From: a virus
DNA: 30,399 nucleotides
Virus record (IMG/VR): IMGVR_UViG_3300037516_000531
Coordinates: 1 to 30,399 of that record
Reading direction: 5' to 3' (one strand)
The translations under genes were made by a program, and so were the position numbers. Positions 14,957 to 21,856 of this stretch are shown piece by piece. The notes under the pieces are model-generated. The model saw nothing but the letters and a program-made list of their open reading frames with translations. It was not told the DNA's origin and searched no databases. Every line of letters starts with the position of its first letter. Position 1 is the first letter of the stretch.

Positions 14957-16825
14957 TTAAATTTCGCATACGCCGGCCACACAGGCAAGCATTTGAGCGC
15001 CTTCCACATTATCGGTGTTTTCGGCAAACTTTGCCCACTCGATTGTTGGCATTTGCGCCAACAGTGTATCGTACTCTTCCTTGGTGCACTCCTCGTAGGG
15101 TGCCTGTCTGTACGTGCCGCCGTCATGGGGCAGGAACGACACACCAGACATTTCGTCAAAGTGGTCCCAAACAAACGCGCCCACCTTAGGCCACTCGCTC
15201 TCTTTGACCGAGATGGTCACAGAGGGCTTGTGCTCACACCAGTGGCGCTGATACGTCAGCCACAGACCCAAGTGGTCAATGGCGTCAATGTCGTCGCGTG
15301 TAGTTAAACCCTCTGGCGCCTTCTGTGGGAAGCTGAACACGATTGTGTTGTTGGGCTTCATCACGCACGGCTCGTTGGGGATGCCTTGGGTAACCAAGAA
15401 CTGTGACAGCGGGTCCTTCATGTCACCGCGCACGCGGCGAATGTAGTAGGGTGAGTGGCGTGGGTGAATGCCGCTCGCTGTGTCTGTCAACTGGCTCACT
15501 GTACCACTGGGCTTAACGGCCGTAATGGCTGTTGAGCGTGGGATACCAAGCAGGTCGGCGTACTCAGCGTTAGCCTCTTCAGCAACCAAGCGCAACTGGG
15601 GCAACCACAACGCGGCGCCGTCTGGGTTACTCGTAACCTTGTGGTCGTAGATGCCAGTTAAGGACACACCCAACAAACGCTCTTCCTCAGTGTTTCGTTG
15701 CCAGACCTTACGCAGGTATGGGAAGTGTGTGAACGTGGCCTGTATGGTGCCTAAAATGGCCGCCATGCGCACCTTCTGCTTCAGGCTCTCCAGTGTGTCC
15801 TCTGGGCGCACCATGACCTCTGTCAAATTACAGAACTGGTAGGGGCGCAGAATGATCTCACTGCAGGGGTTTGTGCCAAACTCAAAGTTGGGGTCACGCT
15901 TGCCGTACTTGGCCACAGCGGCCTTGGCGGCCTCGCGGTTAAAGATACCGCGCTCGCCTGAGTGGCTGTTGTACAGCGACGTCCACTCTTCTAAGAACGT
16001 GCCCACAGTGGGCTTGACCTCGTACACCGCGCTGTTGTTAGCCAGTGCGCGGTGGCCGGCAGTCTCCCACCAGTTACCAGATTTGGCGTGGCGGATACGC
16101 TCGTCGTTCAGGTCGGACAAAGAGATCATGGCAGAGCGGCGCACGCCACCCACCACAACAACCTCACCGATCTTGCACATTATGTCGTGGCACTCAAGCG
16201 TGTTCAGCTTACGGCCCTGTGCGGCCTTGAAGATTTTGATTGTGAAGTGGAACAGGTCAACCAGTGGCTCTGGACCGGATGCGCGGCCCCCAAAGGTCTT
16301 CAGGGGCGTGCCTGCGGCGCGCACCTTGCTCACGTCCCATTTTGGGATCTCGCCGGCGTACAGGTTGGCTAGTAACAGGCGGTATGACTTGGCCCAACCT
16401 TCTTTGCTGTCGTGCACGTTGATAACGTGCGTGGACTCAAACAGGCGCTCTGGCACGTCGGGCAGTTTGTTTGTGTACTTAGATTCCACAGAGAATCCGA
16501 CACCCGTACCACAGAGCAGAATGAACATGGCTTCGTCAAATGACTTGACGTCGTCCACGGGGAGGTATGAGCAGTTGTATACACAGGTGTTGTCACGATC
16601 GGCGGCTTTTCCAGAGGTCATCATGGCACGCATTGACGGCATGATGTGATGGCCAGATATGGCGTTAAAAATGTCTTGCTTCATTGAAGAATCAAGCTTG
16701 GGGGTCTTTTCAAAAACATAGTTCACGTAGCGGTTTACAGTTTCGTTCCAGTCCTCACGTCGATTTTGATCTGGCATGAACTTAGCGTAACGGCTCTTGT
16801 GAATGTATTGTTGGTATTGGTTCAT
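14957..16825 (-). CDS. nrdJ: Adenosylcobalamin-dependent (class II) ribonucleoside-triphosphate reductase
   Basis: A 622-residue monomeric class II reductase that makes deoxynucleotides for phage DNA synthesis using vitamin B12. The active site is 'NPCSEI': Asn319, thiyl-radical Cys321 and Glu323. The redox pair is Cys81 ('NTCVYNC') and Cys332 ('FCNLTE'); the 11-residue spacing Cys321-Cys332 equals that of Cys408-Cys419 in the Lactobacillus leichmannii enzyme. The C-terminal shuttle cysteines are Cys615 and Cys620 ('CVAGVC'), again with the same spacing. 'KPSGTVSQLTDTASGIHPRH' is the family phosphate-binding region. It is shorter than the ~740-residue Lactobacillus enzyme. No class I subunit or thioredoxin is in the window. 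ATG 16825 lacks a strong ribosome binding site. A terminator precedes the gene, so it probably starts its own transcript. Confidence 0.95.
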   Translation of the reverse strand: MNQYQQYIHKSRYAKFMPDQNRREDWNETVNRYVNYVFEKTPKLDSSMKQDIFNAISGHHIMPSMRAMMTSGKAADRDNTCVYNCSYLPVDDVKSFDEAMFILLCGTGVGFSVESKYTNKLPDVPERLFESTHVINVHDSKEGWAKSYRLLLANLYAGEIPKWDVSKVRAAGTPLKTFGGRASGPEPLVDLFHFTIKIFKAAQGRKLNTLECHDIMCKIGEVVVVGGVRRSAMISLSDLNDERIRHAKSGNWWETAGHRALANNSAVYEVKPTVGTFLEEWTSLYNSHSGERGIFNREAAKAAVAKYGKRDPNFEFGTNPCSEIILRPYQFCNLTEVMVRPEDTLESLKQKVRMAAILGTIQATFTHFPYLRKVWQRNTEEERLLGVSLTGIYDHKVTSNPDGAALWLPQLRLVAEEANAEYADLLGIPRSTAITAVKPSGTVSQLTDTASGIHPRHSPYYIRRVRGDMKDPLSQFLVTQGIPNEPCVMKPNNTIVFSFPQKAPEGLTTRDDIDAIDHLGLWLTYQRHWCEHKPSVTISVKESEWPKVGAFVWDHFDEMSGVSFLPHDGGTYRQAPYEECTKEEYDTLLAQMPTIEWAKFAENTDNVEGAQMLACVAGVCEI

Positions 16826-16849
16826 TTTATGGTGATAAATTTTAGAGAC

Positions 16850-16876
16850 AAAAAAAGCCCACGCGTGAGAGTGGGC
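16850..16876 (-). terminator. Rho-independent terminator upstream of nrdJ
   Basis: GCCCAC (16857-16862) and GTGGGC (16871-16876) form a GC-rich stem with an 8-base loop. On the minus strand it is followed directly by seven T (16850-16856). It ends transcripts from the small gene at 16894-17076. Confidence 0.8.
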
Positions 16877-16893
16877 GTCGGGTGCAACAGCGT

Positions 16894-17076
16894 TTATTCT
16901 TCTGCTGTTGGTTCTTTTACTTCTTCAGCGGCTTTCGCGGCTTCCAAAGCTTCTGCTTGCGGGCGGCCTTGGTCAACAATGGCCATGATGGTCATGTTAA
17001 CTTCAGCAAAGGGAAGCTTGCCCAACAAACCGAGAATGTGGTTAGTTTCATCGACAGTAAATTCAAGTTTGATCAT
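16894..17076 (-). CDS. Small conserved phage protein
   Basis: A 60-residue protein. The N-terminal part, 'MIKLEFTVDETNHILGLLGK' followed by 'LPFAEVNMTIMAIVDQG', has the pattern of a small phage family with a beta strand then two short helices (TVxExNxIL..LGxLP). The C-terminal 20 residues are Ala/Glu-rich and probably disordered or helical. No function is known to me. It is flanked by hairpins on both sides (17106-17131 and 16857-16876), so it may be made from a very short transcript. The leader before ATG 17076 is AT-rich with TATACT, a possible -10, but no clear -35. Confidence 0.65.
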   Translation of the reverse strand: MIKLEFTVDETNHILGLLGKLPFAEVNMTIMAIVDQGRPQAEALEAAKAAEEVKEPTAEE

Positions 17077-17094
17077 AATAAATGTTCAGTATAT

Positions 17095-17131
17095 TAAACA
17101 ATTTAGGGTTGTAGCTTATAAGCTACAACCC
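17095..17131 (-). terminator. Perfect 26-bp palindrome with T-rich tail downstream of the ssDNA-binding gene
   Basis: GGGTTGTAGCTTA at 17106-17118 is followed immediately by its exact reverse complement (17119-17131). On the minus strand it lies 10 bp after the ssDNA-binding stop and is followed by TAAATTGTTTAAT. The tail is U-rich but interrupted, so it is a probable terminator; a protein-binding palindrome is the alternative. Confidence 0.6.
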
Positions 17132-17141
17132 ACCAACCTAC

Positions 17142-17657
17142 TTAGACCGCGAAGTCCGAAGCGGCGGAAGAACCACCACCCAAACGATCGCCGTCAGACA
17201 ACTTTTGCAAGTTGCTCAAACCGCAGGCAATACCCTTGGAGCCTTGTTGGTTATACGCATAGAACGTCAAAGACGCTCTGCCGTAGCAACCAGAATACAA
17301 CTCTTCTGGGTCAATGATCGGGTTCAAATCAGCGTCCACAACGCCGGGCTTTTGGTACGTGTTAGCGTTGATGAAAAACGAATTTGCGTACGCAGGGTCG
17401 TCCTTCTCAGCATCACCATCACGCAGGCCGCCTTTAAGGCCCTTAGGCACTGTGCCACCAAAAAGCGTGGCGCTTGCCGCCTTGGCTTTTTCAAACGCCG
17501 CGTTGACTCTGTCAATCGTATCCTTGTCTTTCTTGTCAATAATAATCGACACAGAAAACTTAGGTGTCATCCCCTCTTCCATTGCAACGGCTTTGAACAC
17601 GTTGACATAAGAAAAACGAACTTTACCGGTAACCACTTTTTCACTAACTTTGGCCAT
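17142..17657 (-). CDS. Single-stranded DNA-binding protein, DUF2815 / Enc34 type
   Basis: A 171-residue protein of the DUF2815 (Enc34-like ssDNA-binding) family. It starts 'MAKVSEKVVTGKVRFSYVNV', followed by 'PKFSVSIIIDKKDKDTIDRV', a helix 'VNAAFEKAKA', the 'GGLRDGDAEKD' loop, 'NTYQKPGVVD' and 'LYSGCYGRASLTFYAYN', all typical of the family. It would coat single-stranded DNA during phage replication and recombination. ATG 17657 has AGGAGG upstream. The next gene upstream is a RecB-like DUF2800 nuclease; the two are a common pair in phage recombination modules. About 60 bp without a gene separates them, containing only a weak inverted repeat (GAGCC/GGCTC). A perfect palindrome follows the stop. 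Confidence 0.9.
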   Translation of the reverse strand: MAKVSEKVVTGKVRFSYVNVFKAVAMEEGMTPKFSVSIIIDKKDKDTIDRVNAAFEKAKAASATLFGGTVPKGLKGGLRDGDAEKDDPAYANSFFINANTYQKPGVVDADLNPIIDPEELYSGCYGRASLTFYAYNQQGSKGIACGLSNLQKLSDGDRLGGGSSAASDFAV

Positions 17658-17717
17658 CTTGGCCTCCTTGTTTACTTGTTCGAGAGCCTTTAAAAAGGGC
17701 GGCTCCCAATACCCTAC

Positions 17718-18839
17718 TTACGCAAAATCTTCTCTGGCTTTTGACGGGACCAACTTGGGCTCGCCTGCAGGTTTGACAATCAGGTCACCAAGAATATCTT
17801 GGAGGTGCCCCTTGCCCACTTGCTTTTCCAATTGTGCCACAGATTTTAAACTGGGTGTGGTGAATATATCATCAAACCCTGCTTTCTGCAACTTTTTCGC
17901 CGCATCCTCTTGCGCCTCTATTTTACGATTTGTGCTTGTCTGCCCCAACTCGTAACCAGTGGGCACTATGCCATGGTCCGTTGCCTGTGTCAACATGTAA
18001 TCTTCAACGTCAGAAAGCCACTTGCGTGTCTTAGCCGCGTCTGAGAGTATCTTTATCAACTCGGTTTCTGACAGGAGCGCTGGCGCCTTGAAATCGGCCG
18101 CCGCGGCCACGTTGTTAAAGTCTGCTCGGGCCCTGCACTGTGACTTGGCCCTACAGAATTGACAGTGGCTTCCTGCCATAAACTCCCCTTGGCCGGCGTG
18201 TGCTTTTTTGGCCTTGGGTTTTACTACATGCACGGCCCAGTCTTGCAAACTTTCTAGCGTCACTGTTTCGGTGGTGATGCTGTCCAGTCGGGGTTGGTGA
18301 ATGGTGTATTCGACGTGGGTGATGTTTGGGTGCTCGTCCTTGTACTTGTACCAACCACCAAGGCCATACAGCCTCAGTTGCGGGTTGTCCGCGGCGTCTA
18401 CCGGCACCCCCTTGCCGAATTTCAGGTCGATTACTCGAACCTTGTTCTCGCTCATTATGACCACGTCGGCGGTGCCGAACCCGTCAGGCACCCACTCACT
18501 GAAGTCCACTCGTTGCTCAAAGTAAGGGGTATCCCCCTCACCAATTTGCGAACGAACGTAGAGCACGTAGTTGTCTACATGCGCCTCAAAGTCTTCGTCG
18601 TAATAGGGTGTTGCCTTGACCTCTGCAATGGCCTCGTTGTACTCCTTGGCCGTCATCTGTCCAAAATGCCGGCGTAGCTTGGCCTCTGCCATGGTGTGGG
18701 CTGTGGTGCCCTCTTGGCTGAAGTCGAACGCGCCTGCTTTTCGTTTAGGTTCGGGGAGTGACGCCTCTAGTCGCGCGCTGGGTGTACAAGACATCCATCG
18801 TTTGGACCCTGAGGCACTGAGTAGTGCATGTGTAGCGAT
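17718..18839 (-). CDS. RecB-like PD-(D/E)XK nuclease (DUF2800), apparent ATC start
   Basis: About 373 residues. 'EGTTAH', 'GTADVVI' and 'VRVIDLKFGKG' (the D...(D/E)xK core) followed by 'NPQLRLYGLGG' mark a RecB/Cas4-type nuclease. 'CQFCRAKSQCRAR' near two thirds suggests the Cys motif of the Fe-S-bearing subset. Role: processing of DNA ends in recombination or replication, with the ssDNA-binding protein next door. The first ATG (18794) begins at 'MSCTPSARLEASLP', but the same frame upstream reads 'ATHALLSASGSKRW', which is the expected conserved family N-terminus. Up to the in-frame stop at 18900-18902 there is no ATG, GTG, TTG or CTG. AAGGAG (18846-18851) sits 6 bases before an ATC at 18837-18839, exactly where the start should be. 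I give that ATC as the start; a mutated ATG or sequence error is the alternative. A terminator lies just upstream. Confidence 0.8.
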   Translation of the reverse strand: MATHALLSASGSKRWMSCTPSARLEASLPEPKRKAGAFDFSQEGTTAHTMAEAKLRRHFGQMTAKEYNEAIAEVKATPYYDEDFEAHVDNYVLYVRSQIGEGDTPYFEQRVDFSEWVPDGFGTADVVIMSENKVRVIDLKFGKGVPVDAADNPQLRLYGLGGWYKYKDEHPNITHVEYTIHQPRLDSITTETVTLESLQDWAVHVVKPKAKKAHAGQGEFMAGSHCQFCRAKSQCRARADFNNVAAAADFKAPALLSETELIKILSDAAKTRKWLSDVEDYMLTQATDHGIVPTGYELGQTSTNRKIEAQEDAAKKLQKAGFDDIFTTPSLKSVAQLEKQVGKGHLQDILGDLIVKPAGEPKLVPSKAREDFA

Positions 18840-18863
18840 GATGCTCTCCTTTATGCAAAGGTG

Positions 18864-18884
18864 AAAAAGCCCCTCTCGGGGCTT
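18864..18884 (-). terminator. Rho-independent terminator downstream of the small-terminase-like gene
   Basis: A 7-bp stem AAGCCCC/GGGGCTT around a TCTC loop (18867-18884), followed on the minus strand by a run of five T (18864-18868, shared with the stem foot). It separates the small-terminase-like gene from the RecB-like nuclease. Confidence 0.75.
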
Positions 18885-18923
18885 ACGAAACGTCGGAACT
18901 TATTGCTAAGTGCCGACGTATTG

Positions 18924-19313
18924 TTACGCCGCTTTTTTAAGCGCCGTAATCAGGTCGGTAACTGCACCAGAAAAATCCAACACGACGTCCGCCTTGACTT
19001 CAAGCTTACTGCTCTTGTCGTCGCGGTAGTCAGAGGGGAATTGACCCCTCAGTGCAATCTCCGCCACCCTGCTGTTGAACGCCTTGTTCTCCACGTTAGC
19101 AAGCAACTGGGTTTCCCAGTAAGCCTGTGAGTGTGTGATGGCCATGTCCAGTGCTTCAGCAAACTCTGGGTGGTTTTTCTTAAACGTCTGCGCGGCCGCG
19201 GAACTGATTCCGACGCTTGCAAACATCATTTTTTGGGACGCGCCTACCTTGCCCAACTCTATCAGTTGGTCGCACATCTCCGGTTTAAACTCGTATTTGG
19301 ATTTCGTTGCCAT
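18924..19313 (-). CDS. Terminase small subunit-like DNA-binding protein
   Basis: A 129-residue protein. The N-terminal half is a helix-turn-helix-like region: 'LIELGKVGASQKMMFASVGI' then 'SSAAAQTFKKNHPEFAEALD', the 'x-PEFAEAxxxxxxxxQAYWE' pattern seen in small terminase subunits and related packaging proteins. 'FNSRVAEIALRGQFPSDYRD' and a C-terminal helix 'FSGAVTDLITALKKAA' fit an oligomerising packaging protein that selects phage DNA for the large subunit. The large subunit is not in the window. ATG 19313 is preceded by a hairpin (19332-19349) and by the 21-bp motif shared with the late operon; a terminator follows the stop. It therefore looks like a stand-alone late gene set among replication genes. 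A transcription regulator is the alternative. Confidence 0.6.
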   Translation of the reverse strand: MATKSKYEFKPEMCDQLIELGKVGASQKMMFASVGISSAAAQTFKKNHPEFAEALDMAITHSQAYWETQLLANVENKAFNSRVAEIALRGQFPSDYRDDKSSKLEVKADVVLDFSGAVTDLITALKKAA

Positions 19314-19348
19314 GGTGTATACCTTATATTCAAGGCCTAAAAAGGCCT

Positions 19349-19369
19349 TTCCTATATAGAATTACCCAT
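19349..19369 (-). promoter_or_regulatory. Candidate phage late promoter/operator, copy 2
   Basis: Read on the minus strand, a 21-bp motif beginning ATGGGTAATTCT, then ATATAGGAA; 20 of 21 positions equal the copy at 2845-2865 (C/A at position 13). It overlaps the stop codon of the preceding small gene and ends 35 bases before the small-terminase-like ATG. A hairpin AAGGCC/GGCCTT (19332-19349) follows, which may protect the transcript's 5' end or regulate it. Promoter function is inference. Confidence 0.45.
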
Positions 19370-19553
19370 TTTGCGAGGGCTTTTCGACCTTCTGCACCTG
19401 AGTATTTGCGTCTCGCACCTGTGCACGGGCCTTTGCCTCACGTAATGCCTCGTTTACCACCAATCGTGTCACCGCTCCGGCCATTTCCTGAATGCGTTGC
19501 TCTTTTGGTTTTACGCCCAAAGATGTTAATAAATTTGTTGCTTCGTTTGCCAT
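19362..19553 (-). CDS. Small hypothetical protein, helical
   Basis: A 63-residue protein, 'MANEATNLLTSLGVKPKEQR' followed by helical 'IQEMAGAVTRLVVNEALREA' and a polar Lys/Gln-rich tail. ATG 19553 shares one base with the stop of the gene upstream (TAATG), indicating coupling. No family is recognised and no membrane segment or enzyme motif is visible. Its last codons lie inside the candidate promoter of the next gene. Confidence 0.6.
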   Translation of the reverse strand: MANEATNLLTSLGVKPKEQRIQEMAGAVTRLVVNEALREAKARAQVRDANTQVQKVEKPSQNG

Positions 19554-19747
19554 TATGCTAATCCTTTTGTTTGCTGTTCTCTAAACTTGCGTAAATCTCG
19601 CAATATGAAATCATGCTCTTCTTCGTTCTCAAAGTGCCATATTGACAGCACGTCTTGATCTTTCTCGAACATGGGGTGCTTGGCGTCAACCTGAACGTCT
19701 ATTGTAGGCCATCCTTGTTTAACATACTCCACTATGTATCCATTCAC
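19553..19747 (-). CDS. Small hypothetical protein
   Basis: A 64-residue protein, 'MNGYIVEYVKQGWPTIDVQV' then 'HPMFEKDQDVLSIWHFENEE' and a charged tail. It is predicted alpha/beta, with aromatic residues and an acidic centre. The start is GTG 19747, which forms a 4-bp GTGA overlap with the sigma region-4-like gene upstream; this coupling decides the start. No family is recognised and no function can be given. Confidence 0.6.
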   Translation of the reverse strand: MNGYIVEYVKQGWPTIDVQVDAKHPMFEKDQDVLSIWHFENEEEHDFILRDLRKFREQQTKGLA

Positions 19748-20040
19748 AATTTTAACTCCTTTCGTATTTTAGCAACCGCCGCCGCAAAATGGTAGCGCCA
19801 GTATTTTTGGGTTACTGCCAAATCGTGGTAGTTGTACCCTGACAGGTGCGCCTCAATGATTTCCCTCTGTTGTGGGGACAGCTTTTCCGCCACGACGTTG
19901 TACACGTCTTGGATGGTGTCTGGCCCCCACGGCGCCCAACCCATGCCGCCGGTGGTAGGTTCGGAGGACGAATCCTCGTGCTCAAGAGGATCCGGCTCTT
20001 CGTCTGAAAGCCTGCGGATGGTGGCGTTTACTTTGATCAT
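19744..20040 (-). CDS. Sigma-70 region 4-like helix-turn-helix protein
   Basis: A 98-residue protein. Residues 52-97 match the sigma region 4 pattern: 'LSPQQREIIEAHLSGYNYHD' then 'LAVTQKYWRYHF' and 'AAAVAKIRKELK'; the spacing from the helix-turn-helix 'xDLA' to the final 'IRKEL' equals that of extracytoplasmic sigma factors. There is no region 2. Residues 11-28 are acidic and disordered (EEPDPLEHEDSSS). Region 4 normally binds the -35 element and the beta-flap of RNA polymerase. A second protein in this genome (28343-28867) has regions 1.2-3 but no region 4, so the two may act together. The start lies in the ATGA overlap with the SNF2 helicase stop, so it is co-translated with replication genes. 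A general HTH regulator is the alternative. Confidence 0.6.
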   Translation of the reverse strand: MIKVNATIRRLSDEEPDPLEHEDSSSEPTTGGMGWAPWGPDTIQDVYNVVAEKLSPQQREIIEAHLSGYNYHDLAVTQKYWRYHFAAAVAKIRKELKL

Positions 20041-21374
20041 TGAAGTTTGAGCGCGTTCATTAACGCGTTTTGCATATCGATCTTCCCTTCTAGCACGTCC
20101 ATGACCTGACTGTCAATACTTTTTTGCATGGTCAGGTGATGAATAATTACAGGCTTTTCTTGCCCCTGCCGGAACAGGCGCGCGTTGGCTTGTAGGTAGT
20201 CTTCACTGGACCATGGCAGGTCAAACCAAACGATCTGTGCCGTGTCACCCACGTTGCACTGCAGGTTCAGGCCGATGCCCACGCTTTTAGGGTGGCAAAG
20301 TAGCACTGGGACCTTACCAGAACGCCATAGAGCGATTGTTTTCTCGTCGTCAGGGCTGAGTAGCACCGCGTCAGGAAAAACGCCCTGAAGCCGTTTTAGG
20401 CTGTGTTTGAAGTTGTAGAACACAATGGTTGGCGTGTCGTCCAACATGTCGGTCAGGTATTCCAGTTTGGTGTCATGGATGTGCACCACCTCTTTGGTCT
20501 CTGAGTAGATTGCCCCCGCGGTCATTTGCAGTAGTTTGCCCGTCAGGACCCCTGCCGACGCCGCGGTCAGGGTCTCTGCGTCCACCTCCACCACCATCTC
20601 TTTGCGCATGGTGTTGTAGGCCTGTTTGGGGCCCTTCTCCCACTCAATGGTGTGCACAATGTCCTGACGCTGTGGCATGGTCAGATAGTCCTCCTTGCGC
20701 AGGGACACGCAAATGTCCCCAATCAGGGCGTCAATCTGCTCCTTTGCGTTTGGTCTTAGCTTCCAACTCCAGACCATCCCCGTTCTGCGATCCCTTGTGT
20801 CGGGCTCGAAGAACTTCTCCTTGTAGGAAGTCATCGATTTCCCTAATCGTTGGCCCAAATCCAATATGCCGACTTGGGTCCATAGGTCTAGGTACGACTT
20901 CGGGGTTGGTGTTCCTGTCAGGATGTACCTGTGCTCGAAGTTCTTCAATTGTCCTTTCAAGGTCTTCCATCTCTTGGACGATGGATTCTTGAATCTGCTT
21001 GATTCGTCGATCACTAACGTCTGCCATCGCGGTAACGAGGCTTGCTCGAAAAGCCACACCACGTTCTCGACATTGATCAAATACACGCTCGAATCGCTCT
21101 GCAACGCTTTCATGCGCTCCTGTGGTGTTCCCACAATGAGGGCAAACTTCATCTTCTCTGTGTGCGTCCAATTTTCTGCCTCCTGTTTCCAAACGTTTTT
21201 AATGACGGCCTTTGGCCCAATAATCAGCGTCTTGCCCTCAAGTTGGCTGAGTATCGTCAGGGCCGTTATCGTCTTGCCCAGTCCCATGTCCATCAGCAGT
21301 CCCATGTGAGGCTGAGTCTTGCTCTCCTGCACTAGGCGCTGTTGGTAGGGGTGTAAATTTTTTAATGTCAACAT
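20037..21374 (-). CDS. SNF2-family DNA helicase/translocase
   Basis: A 445-residue superfamily 2 ATPase of the SNF2 type. It has 'LHPYQQRLVQ' (Q-motif region), Walker A 'DMGLGKT' (about residues 29-35), motif Ia 'LIIGPKAVI', motif II 'DESSRFKN', motif III 'LTGTPTP', 'GIGLNLQCNVG' (motif V) and motif VI 'QANARLFRQGQ'. Such short phage SNF2 proteins probably remodel DNA or displace proteins and are commonly found with VRR-NUC and PolA genes. ATG 21374 overlaps the HNH-like stop by one base (TGATG); a TTG directly before it could add one residue. The N-terminal 46 codons overlap another open frame (21238-21486). The gene ends in a 4-bp ATGA overlap with the sigma region-4-like gene. Confidence 0.92.
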   Translation of the reverse strand: MLTLKNLHPYQQRLVQESKTQPHMGLLMDMGLGKTITALTILSQLEGKTLIIGPKAVIKNVWKQEAENWTHTEKMKFALIVGTPQERMKALQSDSSVYLINVENVVWLFEQASLPRWQTLVIDESSRFKNPSSKRWKTLKGQLKNFEHRYILTGTPTPKSYLDLWTQVGILDLGQRLGKSMTSYKEKFFEPDTRDRRTGMVWSWKLRPNAKEQIDALIGDICVSLRKEDYLTMPQRQDIVHTIEWEKGPKQAYNTMRKEMVVEVDAETLTAASAGVLTGKLLQMTAGAIYSETKEVVHIHDTKLEYLTDMLDDTPTIVFYNFKHSLKRLQGVFPDAVLLSPDDEKTIALWRSGKVPVLLCHPKSVGIGLNLQCNVGDTAQIVWFDLPWSSEDYLQANARLFRQGQEKPVIIHHLTMQKSIDSQVMDVLEGKIDMQNALMNALKLQ

Positions 21375-21486
21375 CAATAGCCTGCTCTTTCCCTTGCTGT
21401 AACGTCGTTAATAATGCGATGACGCGTGGGGCGAGTGATGTAGGTATTTGCAGGGTCGCCAATTGGGGGCGGTCGTGCACCTCCAT
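21238..21486 (-). CDS. Possible overprinted 82-residue protein
   Basis: An open frame that overlaps the last 113 bp of the HNH-like gene and the first 137 bp of the SNF2 gene, in a frame different from both. Its ATG has the best ribosome binding site in the area, AAGGAGG 6 bases upstream. The N-terminal half, with 'LQIPTSLAPRVIALLTTLQQ', reads like a genuine amphipathic helical protein. By contrast, the HNH C-terminal tail in the competing frame ('GGARPPPIGDPANTYITRP') does not look family-like. The C-terminal half is Asp/Gly/Thr/His-rich and low in complexity, as expected where the helicase constrains the sequence. Family unknown. It may be a real small gene, with the HNH gene truly shorter, or a chance frame. 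Confidence 0.45.
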   Translation of the reverse strand: MEVHDRPQLATLQIPTSLAPRVIALLTTLQQGKEQAIDVDIKKFTPLPTAPSAGEQDSASHGTADGHGTGQDDNGPDDTQPT

Positions 21487-21856
21487 TATTTACCTCCTTT
21501 ATTTTTTCGTGTGTCCAGTCTGCAACCTTGTACAACTCGTCTTGGGTTGCGTTTGATTTGATTGTGTTTGCTCTGTTGCTTAACCATGCCACGTTGCCTT
21601 TGACATACCCCTTTTCAGGAATGATTTTGTCTAGGCTCGGTGAATCAGGGCCGCTCGATCCCACAGTGCCCGACTGCCCATAGCCCCAAAGAATCTTGGT
21701 CCTGAACACCGGACAGTATTCCGGCGCGATTGCACACAGGTAACTATGGTCCAACTCAAATGGAATACCTGCGGCAGTGGCGCGTCGTTTAACGTTATAC
21801 ATTGTTTTGGCAATGTGTATACGTTTTTTAATTTCGTGGGCTTCGTCGTCTGTCAT
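21374..21856 (-). CDS. HNH-like phage endonuclease
   Basis: A 160-residue protein. 'CPVF' (48-51) followed by 'PDSPSLDKIIPEKGYVKGNV' (70-89) and 'WLSNRANTIKSNAT' (91-104) is the pattern of short phage proteins usually annotated as HNH endonuclease (SPSLDRIxxxKGYVxGNV...RAN). It lacks the CxxC pairs of zinc HNH proteins. Probable role: DNA cleavage in replication, recombination or packaging. Family resemblance ends near residue 121; the last ~38 residues overlap the 82-residue frame. Start ATG 21856 is in an ATGA overlap with the VRR-NUC stop, and its own stop overlaps the SNF2 start (TGATG). Confidence 0.7.
   Translation of the reverse strand: MTDDEAHEIKKRIHIAKTMYNVKRRATAAGIPFELDHSYLCAIAPEYCPVFRTKILWGYGQSGTVGSSGPDSPSLDKIIPEKGYVKGNVAWLSNRANTIKSNATQDELYKVADWTHEKIKEVNNGGARPPPIGDPANTYITRPTRHRIINDVTARERAGY

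Noticed and set aside
15852-16649. A 265-codon open frame on the + strand opposite the ribonucleotide reductase.
   Set aside because: The minus strand encodes an unmistakable class II reductase with all catalytic Cys; the + frame is its shadow.
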